DNA of 58,151 bases from CAZIKF01 sp964539825 (GTDB taxonomy: Bacteria; Muiribacteriota; UBA6191). A program made the translations under genes and the position numbers. A model generated the notes under the pieces. The model ran no database searches. It worked only from the letters and a program-made list of their open reading frames with translations, and had not been told where the DNA came from. Positions 32,689-40,097 of the stretch are shown here, one piece after another. Positions within the stretch are counted from its first letter, which is position 1, and each line of letters starts with the position of its first letter. The stretch spans positions 1-58,151 of the forward strand of contig CAZIKF010000032.1 of the NCBI GenBank assembly GCA_964539825.1, read 5' to 3'.

Positions 32689-33345
32689 ATGGCGTTTTTC
32701 AACAAGTTTTATCTGCTTCCCAAGTCTATGAGATCAAAATACTTTATCTTACTTGGTATTTTGGGAGGAGTATTTCTCTTCTATTCTATCTTTACCTATC
32801 GTGGACTAATCCTGGATTCCCCCGTCCTCAATGTGCGCTGCAAGGGCTTTTTTGCCCACAGTTCTCTCCATCTTAAGATTCAAAATCCTTCCCTTTTCCC
32901 CAAAATGGCTTTTCTGGAGTTAAGATCTCCCGGCGTGCTGGATTACCAACTCCAGGATTGGGAAGTTCAGACAGTCGGATTACCCTCATTGGTAAAAATG
33001 CTTGAATGGATTGGATTCCCGCTCAAACCTACCGATAGCCGACTATTGATTCCTATCTATGTGGGTCCGCGCTCTGAGATGAGTCTTCAAATTGCTGTTA
33101 GTCAGATCATCAGGAACCGAATTGATTTACCCCTGATACAGTTGGCTGGCACTGAAGTGTCGGCCGCCTGCACCTATTCCATCGAATTTGACCCTGGCTA
33201 TGAAGAAGTCCACTCCTCCTCTGAACCCCTCGGAAAGCTCAACAACCACAGCCTGGAGTTTCACCTGGACGCCGGTACCAGAACCATACCGAGGTTTGAA
33301 TGGGAATATGAGCAATTCCTGCCTATACAGGCATCTATGGGCTAA
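32689..33345 (+). CDS. single-pass membrane-anchored protein of unknown function
   Basis: 218 residues with one N-terminal hydrophobic segment (about 18-37, YFILLGILGGVFLFYSIF) that would anchor a periplasmic or surface beta-rich domain. LHLKIQNPSLFP near 62-73 resembles the NP-containing strand of LEA2/WHy-type domains, a weak hint only. No strong ribosome site precedes the ATG at 32689; an ATG at 32728 is an alternative start. It is divergent from the big paralogue 2, and its 3' end overlaps the convergent FlhB-like gene by 11 nt. In the upstream 146 bp, GAATCTC and GAGATTC form an inverted pair around a TATAGT that could be a -10 box. Confidence 0.65.
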   Translation: MAFFNKFYLLPKSMRSKYFILLGILGGVFLFYSIFTYRGLILDSPVLNVRCKGFFAHSSLHLKIQNPSLFPKMAFLELRSPGVLDYQLQDWEVQTVGLPSLVKMLEWIGFPLKPTDSRLLIPIYVGPRSEMSLQIAVSQIIRNRIDLPLIQLAGTEVSAACTYSIEFDPGYEEVHSSSEPLGKLNNHSLEFHLDAGTRTIPRFEWEYEQFLPIQASMG

Positions 33346-33610
33346 AGTTCTTATTGAGGCGATAAACCAGTGCCAATATCTTCGCGACCGCCTCATAGAG
33401 CTCCGGTGGAATTTCATCTCCAAGGCCTAGTTGTGAAAGGACCTCAACGAGATCCTCATCCTCGTGGATATAGACCTCAGCCTCCCTGGCGCGGCGTAGA
33501 ATTTCTTCAGCGATAACACCAGCGCCCTTGGCCACCATAATAGGAGCGTTTTGATCTTTCTTACCGCTCTCCCGGTCATATTTCAGAGCTACCGCTTTTT
33601 TCCGTCCCAT
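33335..33610 (-). CDS. orphan FlhB/YscU C-terminal-domain protein (YlqH-like)
   Basis: A 91-residue soluble protein equal to the cytosolic C-terminal domain of FlhB, the substrate-specificity switch of flagellar export, without the membrane part. Family residues seen: AVALKYD at 7-13, PIMVAKGAGVIAEEIL (about 23-38), the H49-containing VYIHED and the LxxLGLGDEIPPELYEAVAKILA ending. The NPTH self-cleavage motif of full-length FlhB is absent, as in other orphan copies such as B. subtilis YlqH. It follows the FliK-like gene by 17 nt and rnhB, the same neighbourhood as ylqG-ylqH in Bacillus. Function of orphan copies is unknown. Confidence 0.85.
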   Translation of the reverse strand: MGRKKAVALKYDRESGKKDQNAPIMVAKGAGVIAEEILRRAREAEVYIHEDEDLVEVLSQLGLGDEIPPELYEAVAKILALVYRLNKNFSP

Positions 33611-33627
33611 TTGACAATTACTCCAAA

Positions 33628-34779
33628 TTATACTTTCAAGTCCACCCTGATCGGTTTGGCGGGGCCTTCGGGTATGAGCTCAGGAAGACGAAACGATTCC
33701 CGCAGTATTCGAACCCGGGCATTGGATACATTCTCTATCGCGCCAAGTTCTTTCTCAAATTCAGATTGCGCACCCTCCAAAAAGGAAGCCACATCCTTAC
33801 GGGCTGAACGAATGACCAGCCCAGCGCTTTGATCCTTTAGAGAAAAGGAGATCATTAGAGCGCCTAGTTTACTCATTTCAAGGTAGAGGTCCAACGATTG
33901 AGCACCTCCCTTATTGTCTTTTTTAGAGCCGTCCTTTTTATATCGAACCACCATTTCCTCAAGCTCATCTTCGACCATGTAGGGTACTGTAAGAATCTGC
34001 TCCTGTTCGGCCTTCTCTCCCTGGTTTAGAATCTTCGTGAAGGAGAATAAATCTTTGATCGATTTGACAAGATCTTTGCGACCCTGCCGATGAAGTTCTG
34101 AGAGCAGGTCATCAGTAACCTCGCCCTGTTGGAGACGGGATTCACTATTGATTCCGCTATGGGTGAAAAATCGACGCAGGTCAAATCCCTGGGAAGTGAG
34201 CTGAGGCAGATATCGCCCGAGGGTCGAGTTACCCAGACTCCCCTTGGAGCTAAATCCAAAAAAACCTTTAATCAGCGACTTCATGGATGATTTTCCCTCC
34301 AGGTGATCCCTGGCCATAGAGAGAGTTCTCCTTTGTATGTTTAACCCTCCGGAGATCATAAAAAGTAGGGAATGCACATCTTTCTCTGTGACTTCCGGCA
34401 GTAGAGAGGAAAATCTCTGAACCTGGGCAAAGAGTTCCGGAGTAAGAGGCTGACCTAGCTGAATTGCTTTATGCCCGGCCAAAAGATTTAATTCATTGGG
34501 AACAATCCCATTATTTTTCAAAAAGGTTCCCAGGTGAGCCTGCCCCGATTTCGCGGAACGGTCCAATATGGGAAGCTCCTGCCGAACTTCGAATCGAAGC
34601 CCCTCCCTGGAGGAGACAATCCGCCCCCGAACCTCTCCACCCTCTTTGAGCTCAGTCGTCCCCTGTACGGTTACGGGCTTCCCCTTAACCAGAACTATCG
34701 CACCTTTATCGGTGTTCCCAAGGACACGCGCCCTTAGCAATGCCCCTGTGCCGCCCCCGATTGAACCCATTCCCTCCAT
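33628..34779 (-). CDS. FliK/YlqG-like protein (putative hook-length-control C-terminal domain)
   Basis: 383 residues; the assignment rests on context and on the last ~110 residues. There a pattern LDLYLEMSKLGALMISFSL ... AGLVIRSARKDVASFLEG ... FEKELGAIENVSNARVRI follows the FliK C-terminal layout (strand with LGxxxxxL, then a helix of FLxxxxxELxxxL, then a final strand). The N-terminal ~65 residues are a small beta domain (ARVLGNTDKGAIVLVKGKP). The middle is helical with no motif I recognise. It begins 5 nt after rnhB and precedes the orphan FlhB domain. In Bacillus the equivalent gene is ylqG. No signal peptide. Confidence 0.7.
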   Translation of the reverse strand: MEGMGSIGGGTGALLRARVLGNTDKGAIVLVKGKPVTVQGTTELKEGGEVRGRIVSSREGLRFEVRQELPILDRSAKSGQAHLGTFLKNNGIVPNELNLLAGHKAIQLGQPLTPELFAQVQRFSSLLPEVTEKDVHSLLFMISGGLNIQRRTLSMARDHLEGKSSMKSLIKGFFGFSSKGSLGNSTLGRYLPQLTSQGFDLRRFFTHSGINSESRLQQGEVTDDLLSELHRQGRKDLVKSIKDLFSFTKILNQGEKAEQEQILTVPYMVEDELEEMVVRYKKDGSKKDNKGGAQSLDLYLEMSKLGALMISFSLKDQSAGLVIRSARKDVASFLEGAQSEFEKELGAIENVSNARVRILRESFRLPELIPEGPAKPIRVDLKV

Positions 34780-34784
34780 GATCC

Positions 34785-35519
34785 CTACCGGTGTATAGAC
34801 AGTGCCTCATTAAGGATTTGATGATGAGAATGAAGCTTGTTCTCCAAACCCATTGAACGAGCTCTTTGTACAAAATGTACGATCCCTGAGGAGTTAAGCT
34901 GATTTAACTCCTGTTTCACCCGCTCAGCGGATTGCAGTATTGCCTCCATCACGGGCCTGAAGCTTCTGCGGTGACAACTCAAGACTCCCAGGTCCCGCAA
35001 AGCCTCCAGGTGCTGCCTGGTACCGTAGCCCTTGTGCTTTTCAAGTCCATATCCAGGATTCTGTTCTCCCAGTTTCTGCATATATTCATCGCGAGCCTCT
35101 TTAGCCATGATCGAGGCCGCCATGATGCATGGTTCAATAGAGTCCCCACGCACGATCGCCTCCTGGGGCACAGGAACCCTTGGAATGGTAACCGCGTCTA
35201 CCAGGAGACGAGATGGCTTCACTCTTAGAGCATGAAAGGAATCTCCCATCGCCCGCAGTGAAGCCTGGTAAATATTGAGCTTGTCGATTTCATCCTCGGA
35301 AACAAAGGACACCGAAATATCCATCGCTTCCCTGAGAATTTCCACGCGAAGCTTCTGACGCTGTTTAGCGCTCAATTTTTTCGAATCACGCAAGCCTTCT
35401 ATCTTTACCTTACCGCCAAATACAGCGGTACACGCAACAACAGGCCCCGCGAGCGGACCACGACCCACCTCGTCGACGCCTCCTATGATTTCGATGGAAT
35501 CTATCGTCTGTTCTGGCAA
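34785..35519 (-). CDS. rnhB: ribonuclease HII
   Basis: RNase HII removes ribonucleotides from DNA-RNA hybrids. Signatures: GGVDEVGRGPLAGPVVA near the N-terminus (catalytic Asp-Glu pair at 16-17), LRDSKKLS, LLVDAVTIP and EPCIMAASIMAKEARDEYM. I chose the TTG at 35519 because AAGGGAG (35526-35532) stands 6 nt upstream of it; a TTG at 35525 sits directly on that sequence. The product is about 244 residues with a ~45-residue C-terminal extension beyond the usual end (after FRPVMEAI), basic and Gln/Asn-rich. It is first of a three-gene operon with the FliK-like and FlhB-like genes. Confidence 0.93.
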   Translation of the reverse strand: MPEQTIDSIEIIGGVDEVGRGPLAGPVVACTAVFGGKVKIEGLRDSKKLSAKQRQKLRVEILREAMDISVSFVSEDEIDKLNIYQASLRAMGDSFHALRVKPSRLLVDAVTIPRVPVPQEAIVRGDSIEPCIMAASIMAKEARDEYMQKLGEQNPGYGLEKHKGYGTRQHLEALRDLGVLSCHRRSFRPVMEAILQSAERVKQELNQLNSSGIVHFVQRARSMGLENKLHSHHQILNEALSIHR

Positions 35520-35558
35520 AATCAACTCCCTTATCTATTCCCACACCCGAAGATCAAT

Positions 35559-35600
35559 ATTGTACTCTGAGAGAAGTCAGAAGTCAGGAGTCCTGACTTC
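35559..35600 (-). promoter_or_regulatory. rnhB promoter overlapped by a palindrome built from 7-bp repeats
   Basis: On the minus strand CTGACT (35587-35582), a 17-bp spacer and TACAAT (35564-35559) make a reasonable sigma70-type promoter for rnhB. The -35 box lies within a palindrome at 35580-35600 with arms GAAGTCAGGA and TCCTGACTTC around a single G. On the plus strand the left side is a run of 7-mers AGAAGTC, AGAAGTC, AGGAGTC (35572-35592). It may be a repressor operator shared with the divergent hpt gene; unproven. Confidence 0.5.
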
Positions 35601-35656
35601 AACGCAGGCTTCTACAAGCCCGTGTTAGAATGACGCCCATTAGCCCTGGAGACTCT

Positions 35657-36238
35657 ATGGATTGGGATAGACAGACTGAACATTTCGATGAACTCGTATC
35701 CGGTGAAGCAGTGCGGGCACGCTGTAAGGAGCTTGGTCAGGAAATTTCTCAACACTATGGAAATGAGCCGCTAGTAGCCGTTGGAATCTTGCGCGGATGC
35801 TTTATGTTTTTTGGTGAATTGGTCCGTAACCTGCACTGTCCCGCTGCGACCGATTTTATGTTTGTGAGCTCCTACGGCAATGCCATGAAATCATCCGGCA
35901 CGGTCAAAATTGAGCGGGATTTGGAGATGGATATAGCTTCGCAGCATGTATTACTCATTGACGATATCGTCGATACGGGCCGTACCCTGTCCAACCTGGT
36001 AAAGATGCTCAAGGTTCGCAAACCTAAATCAATTGAAGTTTGTGCCATGCTTGATAAGAAATCTCAAAGACGTGCTGAAGTGGATGTGAAATTCAGTGCA
36101 TTTGATATTGATAACCATTTTGTAGTGGGCTTTGGACTGGACTATCGACAACAATTTCGCAACATGGACTTCATTGGGAAGCTCAAAGAGGGCCATCAAC
36201 CACTGCTCGATGAGTACCTGGACTCCTTAGGCCTATGA
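35657..36238 (+). CDS. hpt: hypoxanthine (purine) phosphoribosyltransferase
   Basis: A type I phosphoribosyltransferase that salvages hypoxanthine or guanine with PRPP. The start is set at the ATG at 35657, with GGAG 5 nt upstream; an ATG at 35630 lacks a ribosome site. The product is 193 residues, with the PRPP loop VLLIDDIVDTGRTL at about 98-111, the ILRGC loop near 44-48 and the purine-side VVGFGLDY segment. In many bacteria hpt is next to tilS and ftsH; here it overlaps rng by 4 nt, so the two are translationally coupled. Confidence 0.92.
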   Translation: MDWDRQTEHFDELVSGEAVRARCKELGQEISQHYGNEPLVAVGILRGCFMFFGELVRNLHCPAATDFMFVSSYGNAMKSSGTVKIERDLEMDIASQHVLLIDDIVDTGRTLSNLVKMLKVRKPKSIEVCAMLDKKSQRRAEVDVKFSAFDIDNHFVVGFGLDYRQQFRNMDFIGKLKEGHQPLLDEYLDSLGL

Positions 36239-37716
36239 GTAGTCTTTTAATCGCCAACTGCAGTCCCACCGGGAGCCGGGTAGCCTTGATGGAGGAAGGC
36301 AGGTTAGCCGAGCTTTTTATTGAACAGCCCGCGCGCGATATTCGGGTCGGAAATATCTATAAGGGAAGAGTGACTAATGTTGTTCCCGGAATGGAGTGCG
36401 CCTTCGTTGATATTGGCGGATCAAAGGATCTCTTTCTCCCGCTCAGTGATATCAATCACGAAACTCCTGAAGAATCAGTGAGTGAACTTGAGAGATCTCC
36501 ATCCACACGGAGAAGTTCTTCAGGTGTCTCGATTCAAGAGTTGGTCAAACCTGGAGATGAGGTCCTGGTACAGATCAGTAAGGAACCCATGGGAACAAAG
36601 GGACCGAGGGGAACTACTTTCCTCACTCTTCCGGGGCGCTACCTGGTCCTCATGCCGGAAACCGATCATATTGGTGTATCCAGAAGACTCAGCGACCCAG
36701 TAGATGTGGCCAGACTCCAGGAAATCATCATGGGAATCCGCCCCCCTGGCATGGGGGTAATCATCCGCACCGTGACACTGAACCGCTCTAAGCAGGAACT
36801 TGAATCTGACCTGAAGTTTTTGATGAATTTATGGTCATCGATTCAAAAGCAAGCCAAGGAGAGCCCTACTCCCTCAATGGTTTACGAGGTTTCATCCCTA
36901 CTTCTTAAAGTTGTCAGGGATCTACTGGGTCCGGAGACTGAAAACTTCCTCATTGATTCAAAAGAAGAATATGAGCGCGTTTTAAACTACTGCAAATTCC
37001 TTCCAGAACAATTGATAGAGCGAATTCAATACGCGCAGGGAAATCCCTTTCAAGAATACGGGGTCGAACAGGAAATTCATCGAGCCAAGTCAGAGAGAGT
37101 CTCACTGCCCTCCGGGGGATACATCATCATCCAGGAAACCGAGGCACTGGTATCTATTGACGTCAATACCGGCTCTTATACGGGAAACGATGAACTGGAA
37201 AGCACCGTCTACAATACCAATCTGGAGGCTGCTTCAGAAATTGCCAGGCAACTCAGACTCCGCAACCTGGGTGGAATTGTGGTGGTAGATTTCATAGATA
37301 TGCTTGAAATGGAACATAGAGACGCGGTATCAGATAAACTTTCTCAGGGCTTCCAGGGAGACAAAACCCGAATTCGGATTCTTCCAATTTCAGAATTTGG
37401 GACGCTCCAGCTTACCCGTCAGAGAATTGGCCCGTCGTTGAGCTCCATTCTCTTTAACCGCTGCCCCTACTGCCGTGGCCGAGGTAAGGTTAACTCCAAA
37501 GAGTTCATGTGCAGCCGCATCTACCGCGAAATTCGTAGCCAATGCCTTTCAAGACCGAGCCCACAAAAAGTACAGGCAACCTGCCATCCAACTTTAGCGT
37601 CCGTACTTTTAGAACGAGACGAAGAAAAATTCAAAGAATTGGAAGAAGAAACCAATACAAAGATCTATATTCGCGGGGACTCAAAATTTCACTACGAACA
37701 ATTCGTAGTAAGCTGA
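36235..37716 (+). CDS. rng: ribonuclease G/E family endoribonuclease
   Basis: 493 residues, the length of RNase G rather than full RNase E, which has a long C-terminal scaffold tail. S1 domain near the N-terminus (about 35-110, VGNIYKGRVTNVVPGMECAFVDIGGSKDLFL), with a Ser/Arg-rich insertion near 85-100. The catalytic aspartates are in ALVSIDVNTG (near 309) and GGIVVVDFIDM (near 352). The Zn-link CPYCRGRGK has C410 and C413. Acts in rRNA maturation and mRNA decay. The start ATG overlaps the hpt stop (ATGA). Confidence 0.94.
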   Translation: MSSLLIANCSPTGSRVALMEEGRLAELFIEQPARDIRVGNIYKGRVTNVVPGMECAFVDIGGSKDLFLPLSDINHETPEESVSELERSPSTRRSSSGVSIQELVKPGDEVLVQISKEPMGTKGPRGTTFLTLPGRYLVLMPETDHIGVSRRLSDPVDVARLQEIIMGIRPPGMGVIIRTVTLNRSKQELESDLKFLMNLWSSIQKQAKESPTPSMVYEVSSLLLKVVRDLLGPETENFLIDSKEEYERVLNYCKFLPEQLIERIQYAQGNPFQEYGVEQEIHRAKSERVSLPSGGYIIIQETEALVSIDVNTGSYTGNDELESTVYNTNLEAASEIARQLRLRNLGGIVVVDFIDMLEMEHRDAVSDKLSQGFQGDKTRIRILPISEFGTLQLTRQRIGPSLSSILFNRCPYCRGRGKVNSKEFMCSRIYREIRSQCLSRPSPQKVQATCHPTLASVLLERDEEKFKELEEETNTKIYIRGDSKFHYEQFVVS

Positions 37717-37722
37717 TCACCA

Positions 37723-37751
37723 TTGACTCAGAGGGTTCCAAGCTCTATAAT
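37723..37751 (+). promoter_or_regulatory. sigma70-type promoter for rplU-prp-rpmA
   Basis: TTGACT (37723-37728), 17-bp spacer, TATAAT (37746-37751). This is the best promoter match I found in the window. Predicted start near 37758 gives a leader of about 86 nt before rplU, with AGGAG at the usual distance from the ATG. The leader includes a T-rich TTTTAGTTTTTTTCC; I see no strong hairpin in it. Confidence 0.8.
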
Positions 37752-37843
37752 CTCCGATTCTTATCTCCCGGTGCGGAACTGATGTAGGCAACTTTTAGTT
37801 TTTTTCCTGCTGAGCCGCCCGATAACACCTCCAGGAGTATGAA

Positions 37844-38155
37844 ATGTTTGCGGTTATAGAGACAGGCGGAAAACAATATAAAGTCACTAAGGGTTCAAAG
37901 ATCTGGATCGAAAAAGTAGATCAGGACCCGGATACCGAGATCACCTTTCCCAAAGTACTCATGATTAGCTCTGAAGGAGATACTCATGTAGGTTCTGCTG
38001 CTGGGGCTACGGTCACGGGTAAAGTTTTACGGCAAGGGCGAAGAAAAAAAATTCTGGTCTTTCGCCAAATTCGTCGTAAACGATATCGAAGAATTAAAGG
38101 TCATAGACAGTATTTCACTGCGGTAGAGATTATGGACATCGCTACGAAAGGATGA
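37844..38155 (+). CDS. rplU: 50S ribosomal protein L21
   Basis: 103 residues with the L21 signatures MFAVIETGGKQYKV at the start, the TGKVLRQGRRKKI turn and the basic FRQIRRKRYRRIKGHRQYFT close to the C-terminus. Part of the large ribosomal subunit, contacting 23S rRNA. First gene of an rplU-prp-rpmA operon; its stop overlaps the prp start by 4 nt. AGGAG is placed normally before the ATG. Confidence 0.97.
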   Translation: MFAVIETGGKQYKVTKGSKIWIEKVDQDPDTEITFPKVLMISSEGDTHVGSAAGATVTGKVLRQGRRKKILVFRQIRRKRYRRIKGHRQYFTAVEIMDIATKG

Positions 38156-38526
38156 TTTCGATCCAGCTTGAGTTCCAAGACAATGAGTTTCAGGAACTTA
38201 GAGTCGAAGGACACGGGTCTCAGGATTCTGTGCAGCCACTGGCCTGTAATTCAGTATCTGTCCTAACCCAGACCTTTGAAGAGTCTACCTTGAGATTGGT
38301 TGACCCAGGTGCCTTCGAAGTAGTGAATGAGGCTGGAAGATCGAGAATCTATAGAAATACTACACTGTTGGAATCAGAACAAAATGAAATTCTAGATCCC
38401 CTGGTGAGAAGTTATTTGATTGGAATCAAAATGATTCGAGAGCGATTTCCAGAAGAAATTTGCCTCGAATTGAGGGAAAGAAGCCCTGAGGGTTTAGAAA
38501 AACAAGGAGAACGCCATGGCACATAA
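38152..38526 (+). CDS. prp: ribosomal-processing cysteine protease Prp (YsxB-like)
   Basis: In Firmicutes and relatives Prp cuts an N-terminal extension from ribosomal protein L27. The family signature is present: GHG at 20-22 with probable catalytic H21, and ACNSVSVL with probable catalytic C32, close to the H22/C34 of S. aureus Prp. 124 residues, slightly longer than usual, ending in a charged tail. It overlaps rplU by 4 nt and rpmA by 11 nt, the classical position. The odd point is that the L27 here starts directly at MAHKKGVGSS and has no extension to remove. Confidence 0.85.
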   Translation: MISIQLEFQDNEFQELRVEGHGSQDSVQPLACNSVSVLTQTFEESTLRLVDPGAFEVVNEAGRSRIYRNTTLLESEQNEILDPLVRSYLIGIKMIRERFPEEICLELRERSPEGLEKQGERHGT

Positions 38527-38782
38527 AAAGGGAGTGGGTAGCTCCGCCAACGGACGGGATTCAAATCCCAGTTATCTTGGAGTTAAAAAGAGCGGTGGTT
38601 CCGCTGTTCGAGCTGGAAATATCATCATTCGCCAGCGAGGCTCTAGCGTCCATCCGGGAAAAAATGTAGGAATGGGGAAAGATTACACGCTCTTTGCCCT
38701 CACAGATGGCATCGTCACGTTTGAGAGAATGGGAAAAAATCGAAAGCGTGTCGCGGTCATGCCCATCGAGCAAGAGTCCTAA
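38516..38782 (+). CDS. rpmA: 50S ribosomal protein L27
   Basis: 88 residues with MAHKKGVGSSANGRDS at the start and the L27 core AGNIIIRQRGSSVHPGKNVG. The N-terminus reaches the peptidyl transferase centre, so its processing state matters. GGAG 6 nt before the ATG supports this start, inside the end of prp. No upstream in-frame extension with the LxLQFFA Prp site is present, because the frame upstream is occupied by prp. Confidence 0.97.
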   Translation: MAHKKGVGSSANGRDSNPSYLGVKKSGGSAVRAGNIIIRQRGSSVHPGKNVGMGKDYTLFALTDGIVTFERMGKNRKRVAVMPIEQES

Positions 38783-38800
38783 GATCCATCAGACCAGAGG

Positions 38801-39625
38801 ATGAAAAAGTTTACCTGCGTATTGTTGAACCTGTGTTTCCCAGGTCTTGGTCACTTCAGCGTGGGTCAGAGAACCAAAGCGATCGTCTTTGCGAGCTGTG
38901 TCTGCCTCACCTACCTGATTGGGCTTTCACTCGATTTTGACCATTATTACTGGTATGAGAATATACATTCTCAAGACCATCTCGTAACTCTACAGGCGAA
39001 GCCTGGAGACAGTCCTGACTCAGGTGCTCATCCGCTAAAGGCCTATTTTGTAAATCCTTATCATGAGAGTCAGATTGATATAGCGAATCTGGCCCCCCGG
39101 GTGAGTACCGATCATATAGCATATTTTGGACACACCAAACCGGGACTTACGCTAGAAATCGTAAATGAAAATACCGGTGATAAAGTACAAACTCAATCCG
39201 ATTACCGGGGATTTTTCTCCTTTGAACCCCTTGAGCTGATCGAAGGCGAAAATAAACTAACCTTCAGACCGGCCAACGAATATTTCACGGAGCAGGCAGG
39301 CCGCGAAATTCACGTTGCCAACTATGACTTGAGCTCACGTCGTTATCAGCCGGGAACCCTGGAAAAACTCTGGCATTTCATCTATAAGATGGTTTTTCCG
39401 GTTCTTTCTACACCTGTCTTACATTATGGCGGAGGAGTTTTTCAGGGTCTCATCCTTAGTTGGTGGGAAACATTACCCCTGGTTGTAGACCAGCCAACCA
39501 TTCCAGCGCCCTTAAGGGATGTAGGCTTCTACTTCGTAATCCTGGCCTGTATGTTCAATTTATTAGTACTCTTTGACGGATATGACACCTGCTACAATGA
39601 GGAGTTTCAACGTGATCTCCCTTGA
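38801..39625 (+). CDS. DUF6677-like membrane protein with Ig-like insertion
   Basis: 274 residues. The N-terminus LLNLCFPGLGHFSVGQRTKAIVF resembles the FPGLGQxxxG hairpin of DUF6677/TM2-like membrane proteins, followed by a first membrane segment. A soluble middle (about 50-170) contains a beta segment (GLTLEIVNENTGD ... YRGFFSFEPLELIEGENKLTF) that looks like an Ig-like extracytoplasmic domain. The C-terminus RDVGFYFVILACMFNLLVLFD has the family's RD(V/L)G...LLN...D pattern and a last membrane helix. It begins 18 nt after rpmA and may be in the same transcript. Function unknown. Confidence 0.7.
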   Translation: MKKFTCVLLNLCFPGLGHFSVGQRTKAIVFASCVCLTYLIGLSLDFDHYYWYENIHSQDHLVTLQAKPGDSPDSGAHPLKAYFVNPYHESQIDIANLAPRVSTDHIAYFGHTKPGLTLEIVNENTGDKVQTQSDYRGFFSFEPLELIEGENKLTFRPANEYFTEQAGREIHVANYDLSSRRYQPGTLEKLWHFIYKMVFPVLSTPVLHYGGGVFQGLILSWWETLPLVVDQPTIPAPLRDVGFYFVILACMFNLLVLFDGYDTCYNEEFQRDLP

Positions 39626-39809
39626 AGCTGCACTCATTTTTTTCCTGTTCCTATCCTGCCTATTGTTTTCTATTATGTACGCGATGGTAGATAACCATTC
39701 CAAGGGGGAAACACTCCTTGATCTGGCCAAAAATATGAAGCTGTTTTTTGTAGGCCTAATCCTATGCGCGTTACTGGTAAATTTTTTGCAGTCACTCTTT
39801 GGGACCTAG
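39612..39809 (+). CDS. small two-helix membrane protein
   Basis: About 65 residues from a GTG at 39612, supported by AGGAG 7 nt upstream; an ATG at 39597 would add five residues. Two hydrophobic segments (about 6-24 and 43-62) around a short polar loop with DNHSKGETLLDLAKNMK. No family recognised. It overlaps the preceding membrane protein by 14 nt, and its TAG is followed at once by the ATG of the ACT gene, so it is probably a real, coupled gene. Confidence 0.7.
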   Translation: MISLEAALIFFLFLSCLLFSIMYAMVDNHSKGETLLDLAKNMKLFFVGLILCALLVNFLQSLFGT

Positions 39810-40079
39810 ATGGAAAAAGTATTCCTGACTGTCATTGGAAAGAATGAAGCCGGGGTTGTAGCGGCAGTATCTCAGACGCTGCTTGCTTATAAAATCTCTA
39901 TCGCCGACATCACGCAGAAGATCCTCGATGACAAATTCGTTCTCTTCATGATCCTGGAGTGCAGAGCCGATTTGAATATTCCCAATTTGCAGAAGCACTT
40001 GGAACAGAGTACAAGACAGTTTCGTCTCAAGTTCATGATCGCTCACGAGGAACTCTTCAATTCCATGCACCGGATTTGA
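39810..40079 (+). CDS. ACT domain-containing protein (UPF0237)
   Basis: 89 residues forming one ACT domain: FLTVIGKNEAGVVAAVSQTLLAYKISIADITQKI, then VLFMILEC and a helix. ACT domains bind small molecules, often amino acids. UPF0237 proteins are almost always encoded directly before a PFL/DUF711 protein, as here (18-nt gap). The start ATG is immediately after the preceding stop codon. Confidence 0.92.
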   Translation: MEKVFLTVIGKNEAGVVAAVSQTLLAYKISIADITQKILDDKFVLFMILECRADLNIPNLQKHLEQSTRQFRLKFMIAHEELFNSMHRI

Positions 40080-40097
40080 AGTTGAGGAAGAGATACA

